The position numbers and the translations under genes were made by a program. The notes below the pieces were generated by a model. That model made no database searches and was not told the origin of the DNA. It saw only the letters and a program-made list of their open reading frames with translations. From the NCBI GenBank assembly GCA_020024465.1, contig JAHHTT010000030.1, positions 1 through 28,375 of the forward strand: a DNA stretch of 28,375 bases. Direction: 5' to 3'. This stretch comes from Odoribacter sp. (GTDB taxonomy: Bacteria; Bacteroidota; Bacteroidia; Bacteroidales; Marinifilaceae). Positions within the stretch are counted from its first letter, which is position 1. Each line of letters starts with the position of its first letter. Positions 16,578 through 25,425 of the stretch are shown in pieces.

Positions 16578-19304
16578 ATGAACATTAAGTACGTTTACAC
16601 ATTTGGAGACGGAAAAGCTGAAGGAAAAGCAGACATGAAAAATCTGCTGGGTGGTAAAGGAGCCAACCTTGCAGAGATGAACCTCATCGGACTGCCTGTT
16701 CCTGCAGGTTTCACCATCACAACAGAAGTTTGTACTCTCTACAATCAACAAGGGAAAAATGCAGTAGTAAAATTGATTGAAGATCAGGTAAAAGCCGGAA
16801 TTGCACATATGGAAAAAATTATGAATGCAAAATTTGGCTCAAAAGGTGAAGCTTTCCCATTGATGGTATCCGTACGTTCCGGAGCACGTGTATCTATGCC
16901 GGGTATGATGGACACCGTATTGAATCTTGGTTTGAACGATGATGCTGTACAGCTGTTGGCAGAAAAATCAGGCAATGCACGTTTTGCATGGGACTCTTAC
17001 CGTCGTTTTATCCAAATGTATGGTGATGTTGTAATGGGTGTTACCGCAGCAAAAGGTGAACACAATCCTTTCGAAGTAGAAATCGACAAACTGAAAGAAA
17101 CTAAAAATATCAAAAACGATACTGAATTTACCGTTGAAGACCTCCAGGTATTGGTGGCAAACTTCAAAACTGTTGTAAAAAGTCGTACCGGCAAAGATTT
17201 CCCGACTTGTCCATGGGAACAACTTTGGGGGGCAATCTGCGCAGTATTCGATTCTTGGATGACAGAACGTGCTGTACTTTACCGCCAATTGAACCAAATT
17301 CCAGAAGAGTGGGGAACTGCAGTAAACGTACAATCAATGGTATACGGAAATATGGGTAACAACTCTGCAACTGGTGTCGCATTCACTCGTGATGCAGCAA
17401 CAGGAGAAGATATTTTCAACGGAGAATACCTAATCAACGCTCAGGGAGAAGACGTTGTAGCCGGAATCCGCACTCCTCAGGAAATCACCATTGAAGGTTC
17501 ACGTCGTTGGGCAAAACAGCAGGGAATTTCAGAAGAAGAGCGTACAACCAAATATCCTTCATTGGAAGAAGCAATGCCATCTGCATTTGCAGACTTAGAT
17601 GCAGTACAGAATAAATTGGAAGAACACTTCCACGATATGCAAGACATGGAATTCACCATTCAGGATGGTAAACTGTGGATGTTGCAAACTCGTAACGGGA
17701 AACGTACTGGTGCTGCCATGGTAAAAATGGCTGTTGACATGTTGAAACAAGGCATGATAGACGAAAAAACAGCTCTATTACGCCAAGAACCGGCTAAATT
17801 AGACGAACTTCTTCATCCGGTATTCAACAAAGAAGCTTTAAAAAAAGCCCATACCATCACCAAAGGTTTACCCGCATCTCCAGGTGCAGCTTGCGGTCGT
17901 GTAGTATTTTTTGCTGACGAAGCAGAAGAGTGGAAAAACAGAGGAGAAAAAGTAGTGCTTGTACGTTTGGAAACTTCTCCAGAAGACCTGCGTGGTATGA
18001 ATGTATCTGAAGGTATTCTTACAGCCCGTGGAGGTATGACCTCACATGCAGCCGTAGTTGCACGCGGTATGGGTAAATGCTGTGTATCTGGAGCTGGTGA
18101 CATTATAGTTGACTATGCAAAACGTAATTTCAATGTAAACGGCAACCTCATTAACGAAGGAGACTGGATTTCATTAAACGGTTCAACAGGAGAAGTATAT
18201 CTAGGCAAAGTAGAAACAGAAGATGCTACATTAAACAGCGACTTCACTGCTATCATGAACTTAGCTGAAAAATACACTCGTATGTATGTACGCACCAACG
18301 CAGATACTCCAAAAGATGCACGTAAAGCTCGTGAATTTGGAGCTAAAGGTGTAGGACTTTGCCGAACAGAGCACATGTTCTTTGAAGGTCATCGTATTGA
18401 TGCAATGCGTGAAATGATTCTTTCTGAAACCGTAGAAGGTCGTCGTACAGCATTGAACAAGATTCTTCCCATGCAGAGAGAAGACTTCGAAGGAATTCTC
18501 GAAGCAATGAATGGTCTTGGTGTAACAATCCGCCTATTAGATCCTCCTTTACACGAATTTACTCCTAATGAACCAGCATCACAGCAATACATGGCTCAAA
18601 AATTAGGAATACCAGTAGCGCGCATCAAAGAAAAAGTAGATTCTCTGCACGAATTTAACCCTATGTTAGGGCATCGTGGTTGCCGCTTGGGAATTACTTA
18701 CCCTGAAATTACAGAAATGCAGGCTCGTGCAATTATCGAAGCAGCTTGTAATTTGAAACTACGCGGTCTTGATCCTCGTCCAGAAATCATGATTCCGCTT
18801 GTAGGTACAGTAAAAGAATTAAAACAGCAGTCAGAAATTATTCATCGTGTTGCAGATCAGGTTTTTGAAGAAAAAGATGTGAAAGTAGACTTCATGGTAG
18901 GAACTATGATTGAGATTCCACGAGCAGCCATTACTGCAGACCAAATTGCAGAAGTTGCAGAATTTTTCTCATTTGGAACTAACGACTTGACTCAAATGAC
19001 TTTTGGATACTCTCGTGACGATGCTGGTAAATTTTTACCTGAATACATCCGCAAAGGTATCTTGAAAACTGATCCGTTTGCAGTTCTCGACCAAGAAGGT
19101 GTAGGACGTTTAGTAAGAATGGGAGTAGAATTAGGTCGTAAAACAAATTCAAATTTGAAAGTAGGTATCTGCGGTGAACACGGAGGAGAACCTTCATCTG
19201 TAATCTTCTGTCATTTAGTAGGTATGAACTATGTCAGTTGTTCTCCGTTTCGCGTACCTATCGCACGTGTAGCTGCGGCGCAGGCTGCCATCATGCACAA
19301 GTAA
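16578..19304 (+). CDS. ppdK: Pyruvate, phosphate dikinase
   Basis: A 908-residue enzyme interconverting pyruvate + ATP + Pi and phosphoenolpyruvate + AMP + PPi. In anaerobic Bacteroidales it links PEP and pyruvate in both glycolysis and gluconeogenesis. Domains in order: the N-terminal ATP-grasp nucleotide domain (GGKGANLAEM at the start, GEDVVAGIRTPQ in the middle); the swivelling phosphohistidine domain with GGMTSHAAVVARGMG, where the His near residue 490 carries the phosphate; and the C-terminal TIM-barrel PEP/pyruvate domain with FSFGTNDLTQM and CGEHGGEP. The length matches the family. It has its own promoter and terminator and codon use typical of highly expressed genes. Confidence 0.97.
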   Translation: MNIKYVYTFGDGKAEGKADMKNLLGGKGANLAEMNLIGLPVPAGFTITTEVCTLYNQQGKNAVVKLIEDQVKAGIAHMEKIMNAKFGSKGEAFPLMVSVRSGARVSMPGMMDTVLNLGLNDDAVQLLAEKSGNARFAWDSYRRFIQMYGDVVMGVTAAKGEHNPFEVEIDKLKETKNIKNDTEFTVEDLQVLVANFKTVVKSRTGKDFPTCPWEQLWGAICAVFDSWMTERAVLYRQLNQIPEEWGTAVNVQSMVYGNMGNNSATGVAFTRDAATGEDIFNGEYLINAQGEDVVAGIRTPQEITIEGSRRWAKQQGISEEERTTKYPSLEEAMPSAFADLDAVQNKLEEHFHDMQDMEFTIQDGKLWMLQTRNGKRTGAAMVKMAVDMLKQGMIDEKTALLRQEPAKLDELLHPVFNKEALKKAHTITKGLPASPGAACGRVVFFADEAEEWKNRGEKVVLVRLETSPEDLRGMNVSEGILTARGGMTSHAAVVARGMGKCCVSGAGDIIVDYAKRNFNVNGNLINEGDWISLNGSTGEVYLGKVETEDATLNSDFTAIMNLAEKYTRMYVRTNADTPKDARKAREFGAKGVGLCRTEHMFFEGHRIDAMREMILSETVEGRRTALNKILPMQREDFEGILEAMNGLGVTIRLLDPPLHEFTPNEPASQQYMAQKLGIPVARIKEKVDSLHEFNPMLGHRGCRLGITYPEITEMQARAIIEAACNLKLRGLDPRPEIMIPLVGTVKELKQQSEIIHRVADQVFEEKDVKVDFMVGTMIEIPRAAITADQIAEVAEFFSFGTNDLTQMTFGYSRDDAGKFLPEYIRKGILKTDPFAVLDQEGVGRLVRMGVELGRKTNSNLKVGICGEHGGEPSSVIFCHLVGMNYVSCSPFRVPIARVAAAQAAIMHK

Positions 19305-19325
19305 AAGATATACTTATCAAATAAT

Positions 19326-19361
19326 AAAAGCGGCAACTACAATCAAGTATTGCCGCTTTTT
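19326..19361. terminator. Strong bidirectional terminator between ppdK and the ten-gene operon
   Basis: AAAAGCGGCAA (19326-19336) pairs perfectly over 11 bp with TTGCCGCTTTT (19350-19360), followed by T on the + side and a T-rich tail on the - side. It sits between converging ppdK and the last gene of the downstream operon. Confidence 0.9.
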
Positions 19362-19406
19362 CTAATTTAAAATTCACAAATAATAAAAACCAAGATATAG
19401 AAAAGC

Positions 19407-20051
19407 TTAATATGTCAATAACTGATCCAATTCTTTCGCTAAATCTACAGATTGTTGATAAAGCTTATCGTATAAAGCATTCTTGGCTGCATTCAAAGCA
19501 TTAGTTGCATTCACTTTCACCATCACCTGTACTTCCACTTTCTTATCGCGCTCACGGAATATTTCCACGATTGGATACACACCAGATAAAGATACTGACA
19601 CCAAATTTTTATTTGCACTTATAAATTCATCAATCGTTTCAATATCCTGTTCACCATAATCTGTACTTGAGAGTTTATTTTTAATCAACTCTGAAATGGT
19701 CGATGCCACCTGAGCAGCCAGCTCTGAGCGTGCACGGTCGTTTGCAATTTTCTTAGCAGCAGAATAATTACCGCCGATAGCCCGATGAGTTGAAGTAAAA
19801 TAGAGTTTTTCTCCTTTCTCATCTTCATCTAACTCTGCATATCGCCCCTCTTGAATCTGTTTTTCCAACGGCAATTTACCGGGCATCTCTTTCCATCCTT
19901 CTTTTTTCAATCCTTTAGCTGTTCTTTTACAATTCCGTTCCACCTTAGCTTTTAGTTCTTTCTTCAACTCTTTATTGCTCATTTGAGCTTCTGCAATAAA
20001 ACAAGTCACTAATAATACCAAAACACTGATTAAAATACGAATTATCTTCAT
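19407..20051 (-). CDS. Exported LPP20-like protein (operon gene 10)
   Basis: About 214 residues. The frame extends to 20078, but that would overlap the upstream gene. The ATG at 20051 gives a clean signal peptide (MKIIRILISVLVLLVTCFIA, then EAQ). The mature N-terminus is highly charged (KELKKELKAKVERNCKR). A central helix with regularly spaced alanines (SAAKKIANDRARSELAAQVA) and a following beta region (SVSLSGVYPIVEIFRER then KKVEVQVMVKV) resemble LPP20-type outer-membrane-associated lipoprotein domains, although there is no lipobox. Function unknown. It is the last gene of the operon, 20 nt after gene 9, to which it is distantly similar in layout. Confidence 0.75.
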   Translation of the reverse strand: MKIIRILISVLVLLVTCFIAEAQMSNKELKKELKAKVERNCKRTAKGLKKEGWKEMPGKLPLEKQIQEGRYAELDEDEKGEKLYFTSTHRAIGGNYSAAKKIANDRARSELAAQVASTISELIKNKLSSTDYGEQDIETIDEFISANKNLVSVSLSGVYPIVEIFRERDKKVEVQVMVKVNATNALNAAKNALYDKLYQQSVDLAKELDQLLTY

Positions 20052-20071
20052 AGTTTCTATTTTTAATTTTG

Positions 20072-21358
20072 TTACCAATTCGCTTTAAAAGGCAATGAAA
20101 AATCTACTCGATGAATATTGTTTTTACCATCCAAAACTTCCAAATGCCCCTTCAATAGGTTTCTGCGTCCATATTGTGATTCCAGCACAACAATATTAAC
20201 AGGAATAGTTGTTTCAATAGTTTGCATACCCTTACTATTTATAGGAAATATTTTTTCTATAATAATCGGTTTATCCAAACCCGGCACTACCAACGTTATT
20301 GAATAAATTTTCAGAGGCTTCATCTGCCCCACATTCAAATTCATGCGCATTACAATACTAGTAAGTAATGAATCTTGACAAACAGCTGTCAAATACACCT
20401 CTTTACATGGAAACATTTGAATTTTATCTTGATCCACATCTACAAAAAACTGATGTCGTAATACACGCCCGCCAATATGGAAAGACACTGTTGCAACATT
20501 TTCTTCATCTGAATCACAAGTAGAATAATCATAAAAAATTTTCCATGAAACGCTATCTTGTACTGCCTGCAATTGTGCCAATGTCTCTGATTTCAATGCA
20601 GGCCGTTGAGATACTTGAATATCATTTCCCCTCAACGTTAAAGCCAGAATACAGGCACCAGGTTCATTCGACACTTCACGAATACCAATTTGTTCATATA
20701 ATTGTCGGTAATTCTGTCTCAAAGTGCTTGCTGTATTTTTTCTCACTTTATCAAAAAAGTAATTCTCCAACAAGCCCAAATTAGACACAGCATTATTGAT
20801 TTGCTCAACAGATTTAATCTCAACATAGTCATTCTCTAAAGCAACCAATTTAGCATTCATTTCCTCATCATATTTTTTGAAAGCACTTATCAGTTTTTTC
20901 AATTCCAAAGCAGGGAACGGATATTTAATACAATAGAGATAAGAAATCTCATCAGTTTTTGTATCCAACCTTTTTTCCCAATAAAAATCTTCCACTTTCG
21001 AAGCAGAAATACCTGTCAGATAAGGTATGTTCGCCGATTGAGTCTGTGAAGTATAGCTATATTTATCCAAGAATTGTGTTATTCCCTCGTTAACAGATTC
21101 CTGTTTTATGCTACTCTTACTAAAAGCTTGCACATTCTGAGCCACAGCATCAATAATATATTTACGTACATTATCCATGCACTCATTCTTAGCTTTTTCT
21201 ATATCCTCTGTAATAGCAGAAGTAATAATGTAATTCGTTTGTGTAGTATTGACCCACATAGGCATTTTCTTGGCACTTCTTTCTACTACCTTAATTTTTG
21301 CCATACAACAAGCAATATCTAAAGTACTTAAAATCAGCAATAATAATATTTGTTTCAT
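20072..21358 (-). CDS. Exported LPP20-like protein with C-terminal beta domains (operon gene 9)
   Basis: About 428 residues from the ATG at 21358 (MKQILLLLILS). The longer frame to 21421 would overlap gene 8. A signal peptide is followed by an LPP20-like region (about 25-150 of the mature protein): MPMWVNTTQTNYIITSAITE, then a helix with NECMDNVRKYIIDAVAQNV and a YLYCIKYPFP strand. A helical stretch (about 160-220) precedes two apparently beta-rich segments: one with ACILALTLRGNDIQVSQRP, the other a C-terminal domain with IYSITLVVPG and IPVNIVVLES. Not a family I can name with certainty. Probably periplasmic or outer-membrane associated. Confidence 0.7.
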   Translation of the reverse strand: MKQILLLLILSTLDIACCMAKIKVVERSAKKMPMWVNTTQTNYIITSAITEDIEKAKNECMDNVRKYIIDAVAQNVQAFSKSSIKQESVNEGITQFLDKYSYTSQTQSANIPYLTGISASKVEDFYWEKRLDTKTDEISYLYCIKYPFPALELKKLISAFKKYDEEMNAKLVALENDYVEIKSVEQINNAVSNLGLLENYFFDKVRKNTASTLRQNYRQLYEQIGIREVSNEPGACILALTLRGNDIQVSQRPALKSETLAQLQAVQDSVSWKIFYDYSTCDSDEENVATVSFHIGGRVLRHQFFVDVDQDKIQMFPCKEVYLTAVCQDSLLTSIVMRMNLNVGQMKPLKIYSITLVVPGLDKPIIIEKIFPINSKGMQTIETTIPVNIVVLESQYGRRNLLKGHLEVLDGKNNIHRVDFSLPFKANW

Positions 21359-21374
21359 CGGTTCTCTTTTTTCA

Positions 21375-21713
21375 TTACTGTTTGCTTTGATAAATCTGCC
21401 AAAGTCCGATAGCGCCACCAACGGTCAACAGTCCGTTGATGATGATAAATATTGTTTGTTCAGCTGAAAACCAGACAAACAATAAGTTTACAATCAATAA
21501 AACTCCGAAAAGTCCTCCTGCCAACGTCCTGAACAGAATCGTACTGCGAGGATATTCCCGAATTGAAACGCCAATAGTAAACATCAGTGCTAGAGTACAT
21601 AAAACTCCACCTCCAATGAATTGCAAAGTAGTAGCACCCATAGTATACAAACCGTAACTGAACAGCAATCCAATGAGGAATGCCATAACAAGCATAAATA
21701 CATTTGCTTTCAT
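21375..21713 (-). CDS. Small four-helix membrane protein (operon gene 8)
   Basis: 112 residues, almost all hydrophobic, with about four transmembrane helices (near 5-25, 31-50, 63-83 and 87-106). A charged loop (SIREYPRSTILFR) lies between the second and third helices. There is no signal peptide and no recognised family. It may be a membrane partner for the GYF_2 or SPFH proteins encoded just upstream. It is co-transcribed: 13 nt after gene 7 and 16 nt before gene 9. Confidence 0.75.
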   Translation of the reverse strand: MKANVFMLVMAFLIGLLFSYGLYTMGATTLQFIGGGVLCTLALMFTIGVSIREYPRSTILFRTLAGGLFGVLLIVNLLFVWFSAEQTIFIIINGLLTVGGAIGLWQIYQSKQ

Positions 21714-21726
21714 ATCACATTATCTA

Positions 21727-22074
21727 TTAAGGATTCATTGGAGGCGTCAAATTAATATTCAGAGCTATATCTGTAATATCCTTTGCAAACTTCCATTCCA
21801 TCATTCCAGGTTTCCACATATAAGTTTCCGGAGTGATATTCCCCGCTTGTATCTGAACCAATATCTCTCCGGGAGAAAATGGTCCGGCCTGTTGTCCGTT
21901 AATAATCGCATAGAGATATTTTGCAGGTGTATTCAAAGGACTATTCTGCTGATAAACTGTATTGGTAAACGCAGAATTCATAGCCTGAGTGAAAAGGGAA
22001 GCCATAGACAGCCCCGTAGCCATTTCCACCATATTATTTATCGAAAGATTATTATCGTCATTCATATCTGTCAT
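21727..22074 (-). CDS. GYF_2 (DUF4339) domain protein (operon gene 7)
   Basis: 115 residues. The C-terminal half (about 53-103) is a GYF_2 domain: YAIINGQQAGPFSPGEI, then a helix, AGNITPETYMWKPGMMEW and FAKDI. It is closely similar to the C-terminal domain of the SPFH protein encoded just upstream, sharing QQAGP, T-x-x-x-Y-x-W-K and GM-x-x-W. The N-terminal half (NNMVEMATGLSMASLFTQAM) is a Met-rich helix that could pair with membranes or the SPFH protein. GYF-type domains usually bind proline-rich peptides; the PPPPP tail of the SPFH protein is an obvious candidate ligand. That interaction is inference. Confidence 0.82.
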   Translation of the reverse strand: MTDMNDDNNLSINNMVEMATGLSMASLFTQAMNSAFTNTVYQQNSPLNTPAKYLYAIINGQQAGPFSPGEILVQIQAGNITPETYMWKPGMMEWKFAKDITDIALNINLTPPMNP

Positions 22075-22083
22075 TTTAAATTA

Positions 22084-23442
22084 TTAAACACCAGGAGGAG
22101 GAGGAGGAGTCTGCGGCCCTGGAGAAGGAGAAGTTGTTTCAAATAACATTGCAATCTCTGGGACATTGCCTGCCTGCTCCCAACCACCCATTCCTGCTTT
22201 CCACACATAGGATGTTCGTGTAAGCACACCTGAAGCCATCAATTGCTTCAATTGTTCCATAGTATAAGGTCCAGCCTGCTGTCCACTATTAGAAACATGC
22301 CATTCAGCTAACGCACCGGTCGGAGGTGCTGGCGGTTGTGGTTGTCCCACATTTTGCATCATATTACCCATCATATTAGCCATACTTCCACCCACGGCAC
22401 CCCCCATCATCATTCCAGTCATCATTCCTGCAGGATTCATGCCTCCGCCATTTCCAAAATTCATATCAGCCCCCATTTGCCCCAAACTTTCTGCAGCTTT
22501 CATTGCTACGCCTCCCTGCACATTAATTTGATGAGCAGCCAAATGACTACTTTCACTTGCTAATTTCTGCATGCGTTGAGTCTCCTCTCTCTGGATGCGG
22601 AGAGCTTCTGCATAATGTTCTGCATTGATAGCTTGCATATCTGCCATCTGTCTCTCACCTGCAGCCGTTTCTGCCTCATTAATGCGCAAATCTCGTTCAG
22701 CAGTCGTTTTCCATAAAGAAGCATACTCTAAACTCTGCTTATCCAAAGAAATATTAGAAATATTAACACTTTGAATATCAATCTTATAAATATTTTTAAA
22801 TTCCTCCCTTTTCATTTGCTCAACAAAACGGGATATATTAGACAATCCGCTCTGAATCTGCACCAATGGTATCCGCAATTGATTCGTAGCCTGACTAACA
22901 GCGCTGACAATAGTCTCTGTCATAGAGTCCTTGATTTTTCCCCAGAAATCATCCAAATCAAAATCAATCAACCGATACTGGCGAATAAAATCCTTATAAT
23001 CAGCTATTTTAAACGTCATAGCCCCTTTCAATGTAGCAGATACCTGCAAATCAGGATGCCGGAAGTCACACAAATCAAAGCCATCCAGAAAAAATGGTCT
23101 CCGGATTATCCCTGACAGATTAATAAAATAAATCTCAGCCTGAAACGGAGAAGAACCGCCAAAAGCACTTCCTACAATGCTTGTCAATACCGGAAAGTTA
23201 GCGGTTTTTATCGTTTCATCATACGGTCCCACAATATAATCCTGCATCTGACCACTTTTCTGCCGGTATACAAACACAGCCACTTCACCATCCTTCACAC
23301 GCAAGCTACTACCATAGCGTATGGCATTCTCTTTACGGCTCGGCTGTCCATCCGGCGACCACTTCCAAATCAGGAAATCCTGTTCGTCACAGCGAATGAC
23401 ATCCATAAAACTGCCTTCTTTCTTACTACTGAATAATCCCAT
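22084..23442 (-). CDS. SPFH-domain scaffold with C-terminal GYF_2 domain (operon gene 6)
   Basis: 452 residues, cytosolic. An SPFH (band-7, YdjI/virion-core-like) domain covers about 15-235, with LRVKDGEVAVFVYRQKSG and VGPYDETIKTANFPVL near the start. It is followed by a long charged helix (about 235-310, KTTAERDLRINEAETAAGER), a Gly/Met-rich flexible stretch (318-362), a proline run, a GYF_2 domain (380-435) and a polyproline tail (445-449). The YdjI type lacks a membrane helix and binds membranes peripherally; Bacillus YdjI acts with a membrane partner in phage-shock-like stress responses. The neighbouring zinc-ribbon, GYF_2 and small membrane proteins are its likely partners. Oligomer formation is expected from the family. 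Confidence 0.88.
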   Translation of the reverse strand: MGLFSSKKEGSFMDVIRCDEQDFLIWKWSPDGQPSRKENAIRYGSSLRVKDGEVAVFVYRQKSGQMQDYIVGPYDETIKTANFPVLTSIVGSAFGGSSPFQAEIYFINLSGIIRRPFFLDGFDLCDFRHPDLQVSATLKGAMTFKIADYKDFIRQYRLIDFDLDDFWGKIKDSMTETIVSAVSQATNQLRIPLVQIQSGLSNISRFVEQMKREEFKNIYKIDIQSVNISNISLDKQSLEYASLWKTTAERDLRINEAETAAGERQMADMQAINAEHYAEALRIQREETQRMQKLASESSHLAAHQINVQGGVAMKAAESLGQMGADMNFGNGGGMNPAGMMTGMMMGGAVGGSMANMMGNMMQNVGQPQPPAPPTGALAEWHVSNSGQQAGPYTMEQLKQLMASGVLTRTSYVWKAGMGGWEQAGNVPEIAMLFETTSPSPGPQTPPPPPGV

Positions 23443-23471
23443 AATTTACTGTTTTTATATATCAGCAACTT

Positions 23472-24425
23472 TTATTTCAATAACTTTTCTAATTTCTTCT
23501 TATCTGATTTGTATCGCAATCCCGTACAACGGTCTACAAAGATCTTTGCTATTTCCAATTTTCCTGCAGTCTTGTAATGCTCTACAAACAACATAGCACA
23601 TGCCATATCCCCGACCTTACCCATACAAGATTCTAAAAAAAGGTTCTCTGCTTCCTCCTCCTCTCCGGCCGACAGAATCATAGATATCACTTTAATTGCC
23701 TCTTCATTACACTTATATTCATCCTGATAATCCGGTGAATTTTTAAAGTTTTCCATCGCTTCCCGCCATTGTGCTGTCTGATTTTTTCCAGACTCGGGAG
23801 TTACTGCTTTATCCGTCTCTCCCACAATGGTATTCTCCTCATTCAAAGCTTTATCCACAGAAAATATACTCAAACCTCCACTTACAAAGAATACAATCAA
23901 AATTACCAGCCAAATAAACAGATTTTTACGTCTGACGGCATTCCGTTCCTCCTCAATACGACTGATTTCCGATGAAATATCATTAATCAGCTTCGTCACC
24001 TCCTTACTTTTCCCAAAATTACGTTTTGCCGTACGCTCATGATACTCGTATTCATTTTTTATCTCCTTGAACTGTCGGTTAAAAAGATCATTTCCTAATT
24101 TTCCCGACAATTTCTTTACAATAACCCACAAGGATAACACTGCAAACAAGACAAATAACACCCAAAACAAACCTGCACTACTCACAATTGCCAACATCAA
24201 CATATACACGGCAATCAACGGTAACATTACAAAAGACAATTGTGCCATACTACGCATGAATGATGGCAAAGGAATGCTTTTCAACTGATACAAACATTTC
24301 TCCAAGGCATCTGCAAAATCATTCGCATGAGGAGCATTTTGATCACCTTCCACTACATACCCGCACACAGGGCATATTTTAGATAATAAAGGTAATTCTT
24401 CTTTACACTTAGGACATGTCGCCAT
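23472..24425 (-). CDS. Zinc-ribbon, coiled-coil, three-helix membrane protein (operon gene 5)
   Basis: 317 residues with a clear modular plan. A zinc ribbon at the N-terminus has CPKC (4-7) and CPVC (18-21). Two membrane helices follow (about 63-81 and 84-104), then a charged coiled coil (about 112-167, FKEIKNEYEYHERTAKRN). A third helix (168-189) leads to a C-terminal 128-residue helical domain with repeat-like segments and paired cysteines. If the zinc ribbon is cytosolic, the coiled coil is cytosolic and the C-terminal domain periplasmic. That makes this the only gene product here that could join the SPFH scaffold to the exported proteins. The start is 2 nt after gene 4. No named family. 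Confidence 0.82.
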   Translation of the reverse strand: MATCPKCKEELPLLSKICPVCGYVVEGDQNAPHANDFADALEKCLYQLKSIPLPSFMRSMAQLSFVMLPLIAVYMLMLAIVSSAGLFWVLFVLFAVLSLWVIVKKLSGKLGNDLFNRQFKEIKNEYEYHERTAKRNFGKSKEVTKLINDISSEISRIEEERNAVRRKNLFIWLVILIVFFVSGGLSIFSVDKALNEENTIVGETDKAVTPESGKNQTAQWREAMENFKNSPDYQDEYKCNEEAIKVISMILSAGEEEEAENLFLESCMGKVGDMACAMLFVEHYKTAGKLEIAKIFVDRCTGLRYKSDKKKLEKLLK

Positions 24426-24427
24426 AA

Positions 24428-25414
24428 TTACTTGAATTTACCTAAAAACCATTTCGATAATTGTTCACTCACATTTTCTTCTGCAATTGTCTTACCGTAA
24501 GACATACCTGCTTTTTGAGCCATCTCTAAGCGCATACGTTCCAACATCATCTGATCATCGTGCTCTCGCTGTCTGGCTTCCATCTCTGCTTCATATCTAG
24601 CCAATTTTTCTTCTGCAGCTGCTTTTGCCTCAGCATCCATACTTGCTTTAATAGAAGCAATCATCTTATCTGCTTCGCTAAATCGAGTGCTAGATGGATC
24701 TATTTTCAACAAGGCATCCAGGGCTTGTCCATACTCCTTTTGCGTCACATACACTTTTGCAGTCTGCAAGGCTACAGTTGCTTCCTTATCCAACTGCTGC
24801 GTATAAATAGACACCATCTGCTCTGCCACTGCCGGATATTCGTCCACACTTTCTGGCACTGCAGAAAGAACAGCCAATGCTTCCTGATATTCTTTTCGAT
24901 CAGTCAACGATTTAGCTTTAGCCAATAATGCCGGTACTCGTGTTGTATAATAATCAATCACCTTCGTACGGCATTGTGCCATAAACTTACGTACGGTGGG
25001 TGTTCTTGGATTAATACTATTTATAGCTTGTGCGATGGCTCGATTTTCTAATTTATCAATGCCTTTCACTTCGATTGCCATCTCATCCAAAATAACTTCC
25101 TCTTGCAAATTCAGCAAATACAATGAAACCTCCAAACTAATGATAAACTGCGCTGGAACAGTACCGGTTATCTGTTTATCAATCACCAACACATTGGCTG
25201 TCAAGATCAAATTCCCCGATGTAGATCCGAAACCGTTTTGTGTTACAATTTGAATCAATCGCTGGTTCAGTGCTTTCTTAGCTTGCTCAGGCAACTCTAG
25301 TGACGCCGGCACAGCAGGAGTCAATGCCACCATCTCTTTCGAGGATAATAGTTGCTGTCCTATGCCTTGCATCACTAAACAACATAACATACAGCAAATC
25401 AATATTCTTTTCAT
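24428..25414 (-). CDS. Exported protein with N-terminal beta domain and TPR-like helices (operon gene 4)
   Basis: 328 residues with a signal peptide (MKRILICCMLCCLVMQGIGQ). Residues about 25-135 look like a small alpha/beta domain of the kind found in CsgG- or LpoB-related exported proteins (LILTANVLVIDKQITG, then FIISLEVSLYLLN). Two TPR-like helical hairpins follow (about 157-245; AKSLTDRKEYQEALAVL and AKVYVTQKEYGQALDALL). A strongly charged helix (about 255-300, rich in A, E, M and R) leads to the C-terminus. The CsgG/LpoB resemblance is by eye only. Periplasmic or outer-membrane location is inferred from the signal peptide. Function unknown. Confidence 0.75.
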   Translation of the reverse strand: MKRILICCMLCCLVMQGIGQQLLSSKEMVALTPAVPASLELPEQAKKALNQRLIQIVTQNGFGSTSGNLILTANVLVIDKQITGTVPAQFIISLEVSLYLLNLQEEVILDEMAIEVKGIDKLENRAIAQAINSINPRTPTVRKFMAQCRTKVIDYYTTRVPALLAKAKSLTDRKEYQEALAVLSAVPESVDEYPAVAEQMVSIYTQQLDKEATVALQTAKVYVTQKEYGQALDALLKIDPSSTRFSEADKMIASIKASMDAEAKAAAEEKLARYEAEMEARQREHDDQMMLERMRLEMAQKAGMSYGKTIAEENVSEQLSKWFLGKFK

Positions 25415-25425
25415 AAATCAGAATT

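Noticed and set aside
20052..20078. Longer N-terminus for operon gene 10 (start at 20078)
   Set aside because: It would precede and hide the signal peptide and overlap the gene 9 stop; the ATG at 20051 gives a clean signal peptide.
21359..21421. Longer N-terminus for operon gene 9 (start at 21421)
   Set aside because: It overlaps gene 8 and puts a charged segment before the signal peptide that starts at 21358.
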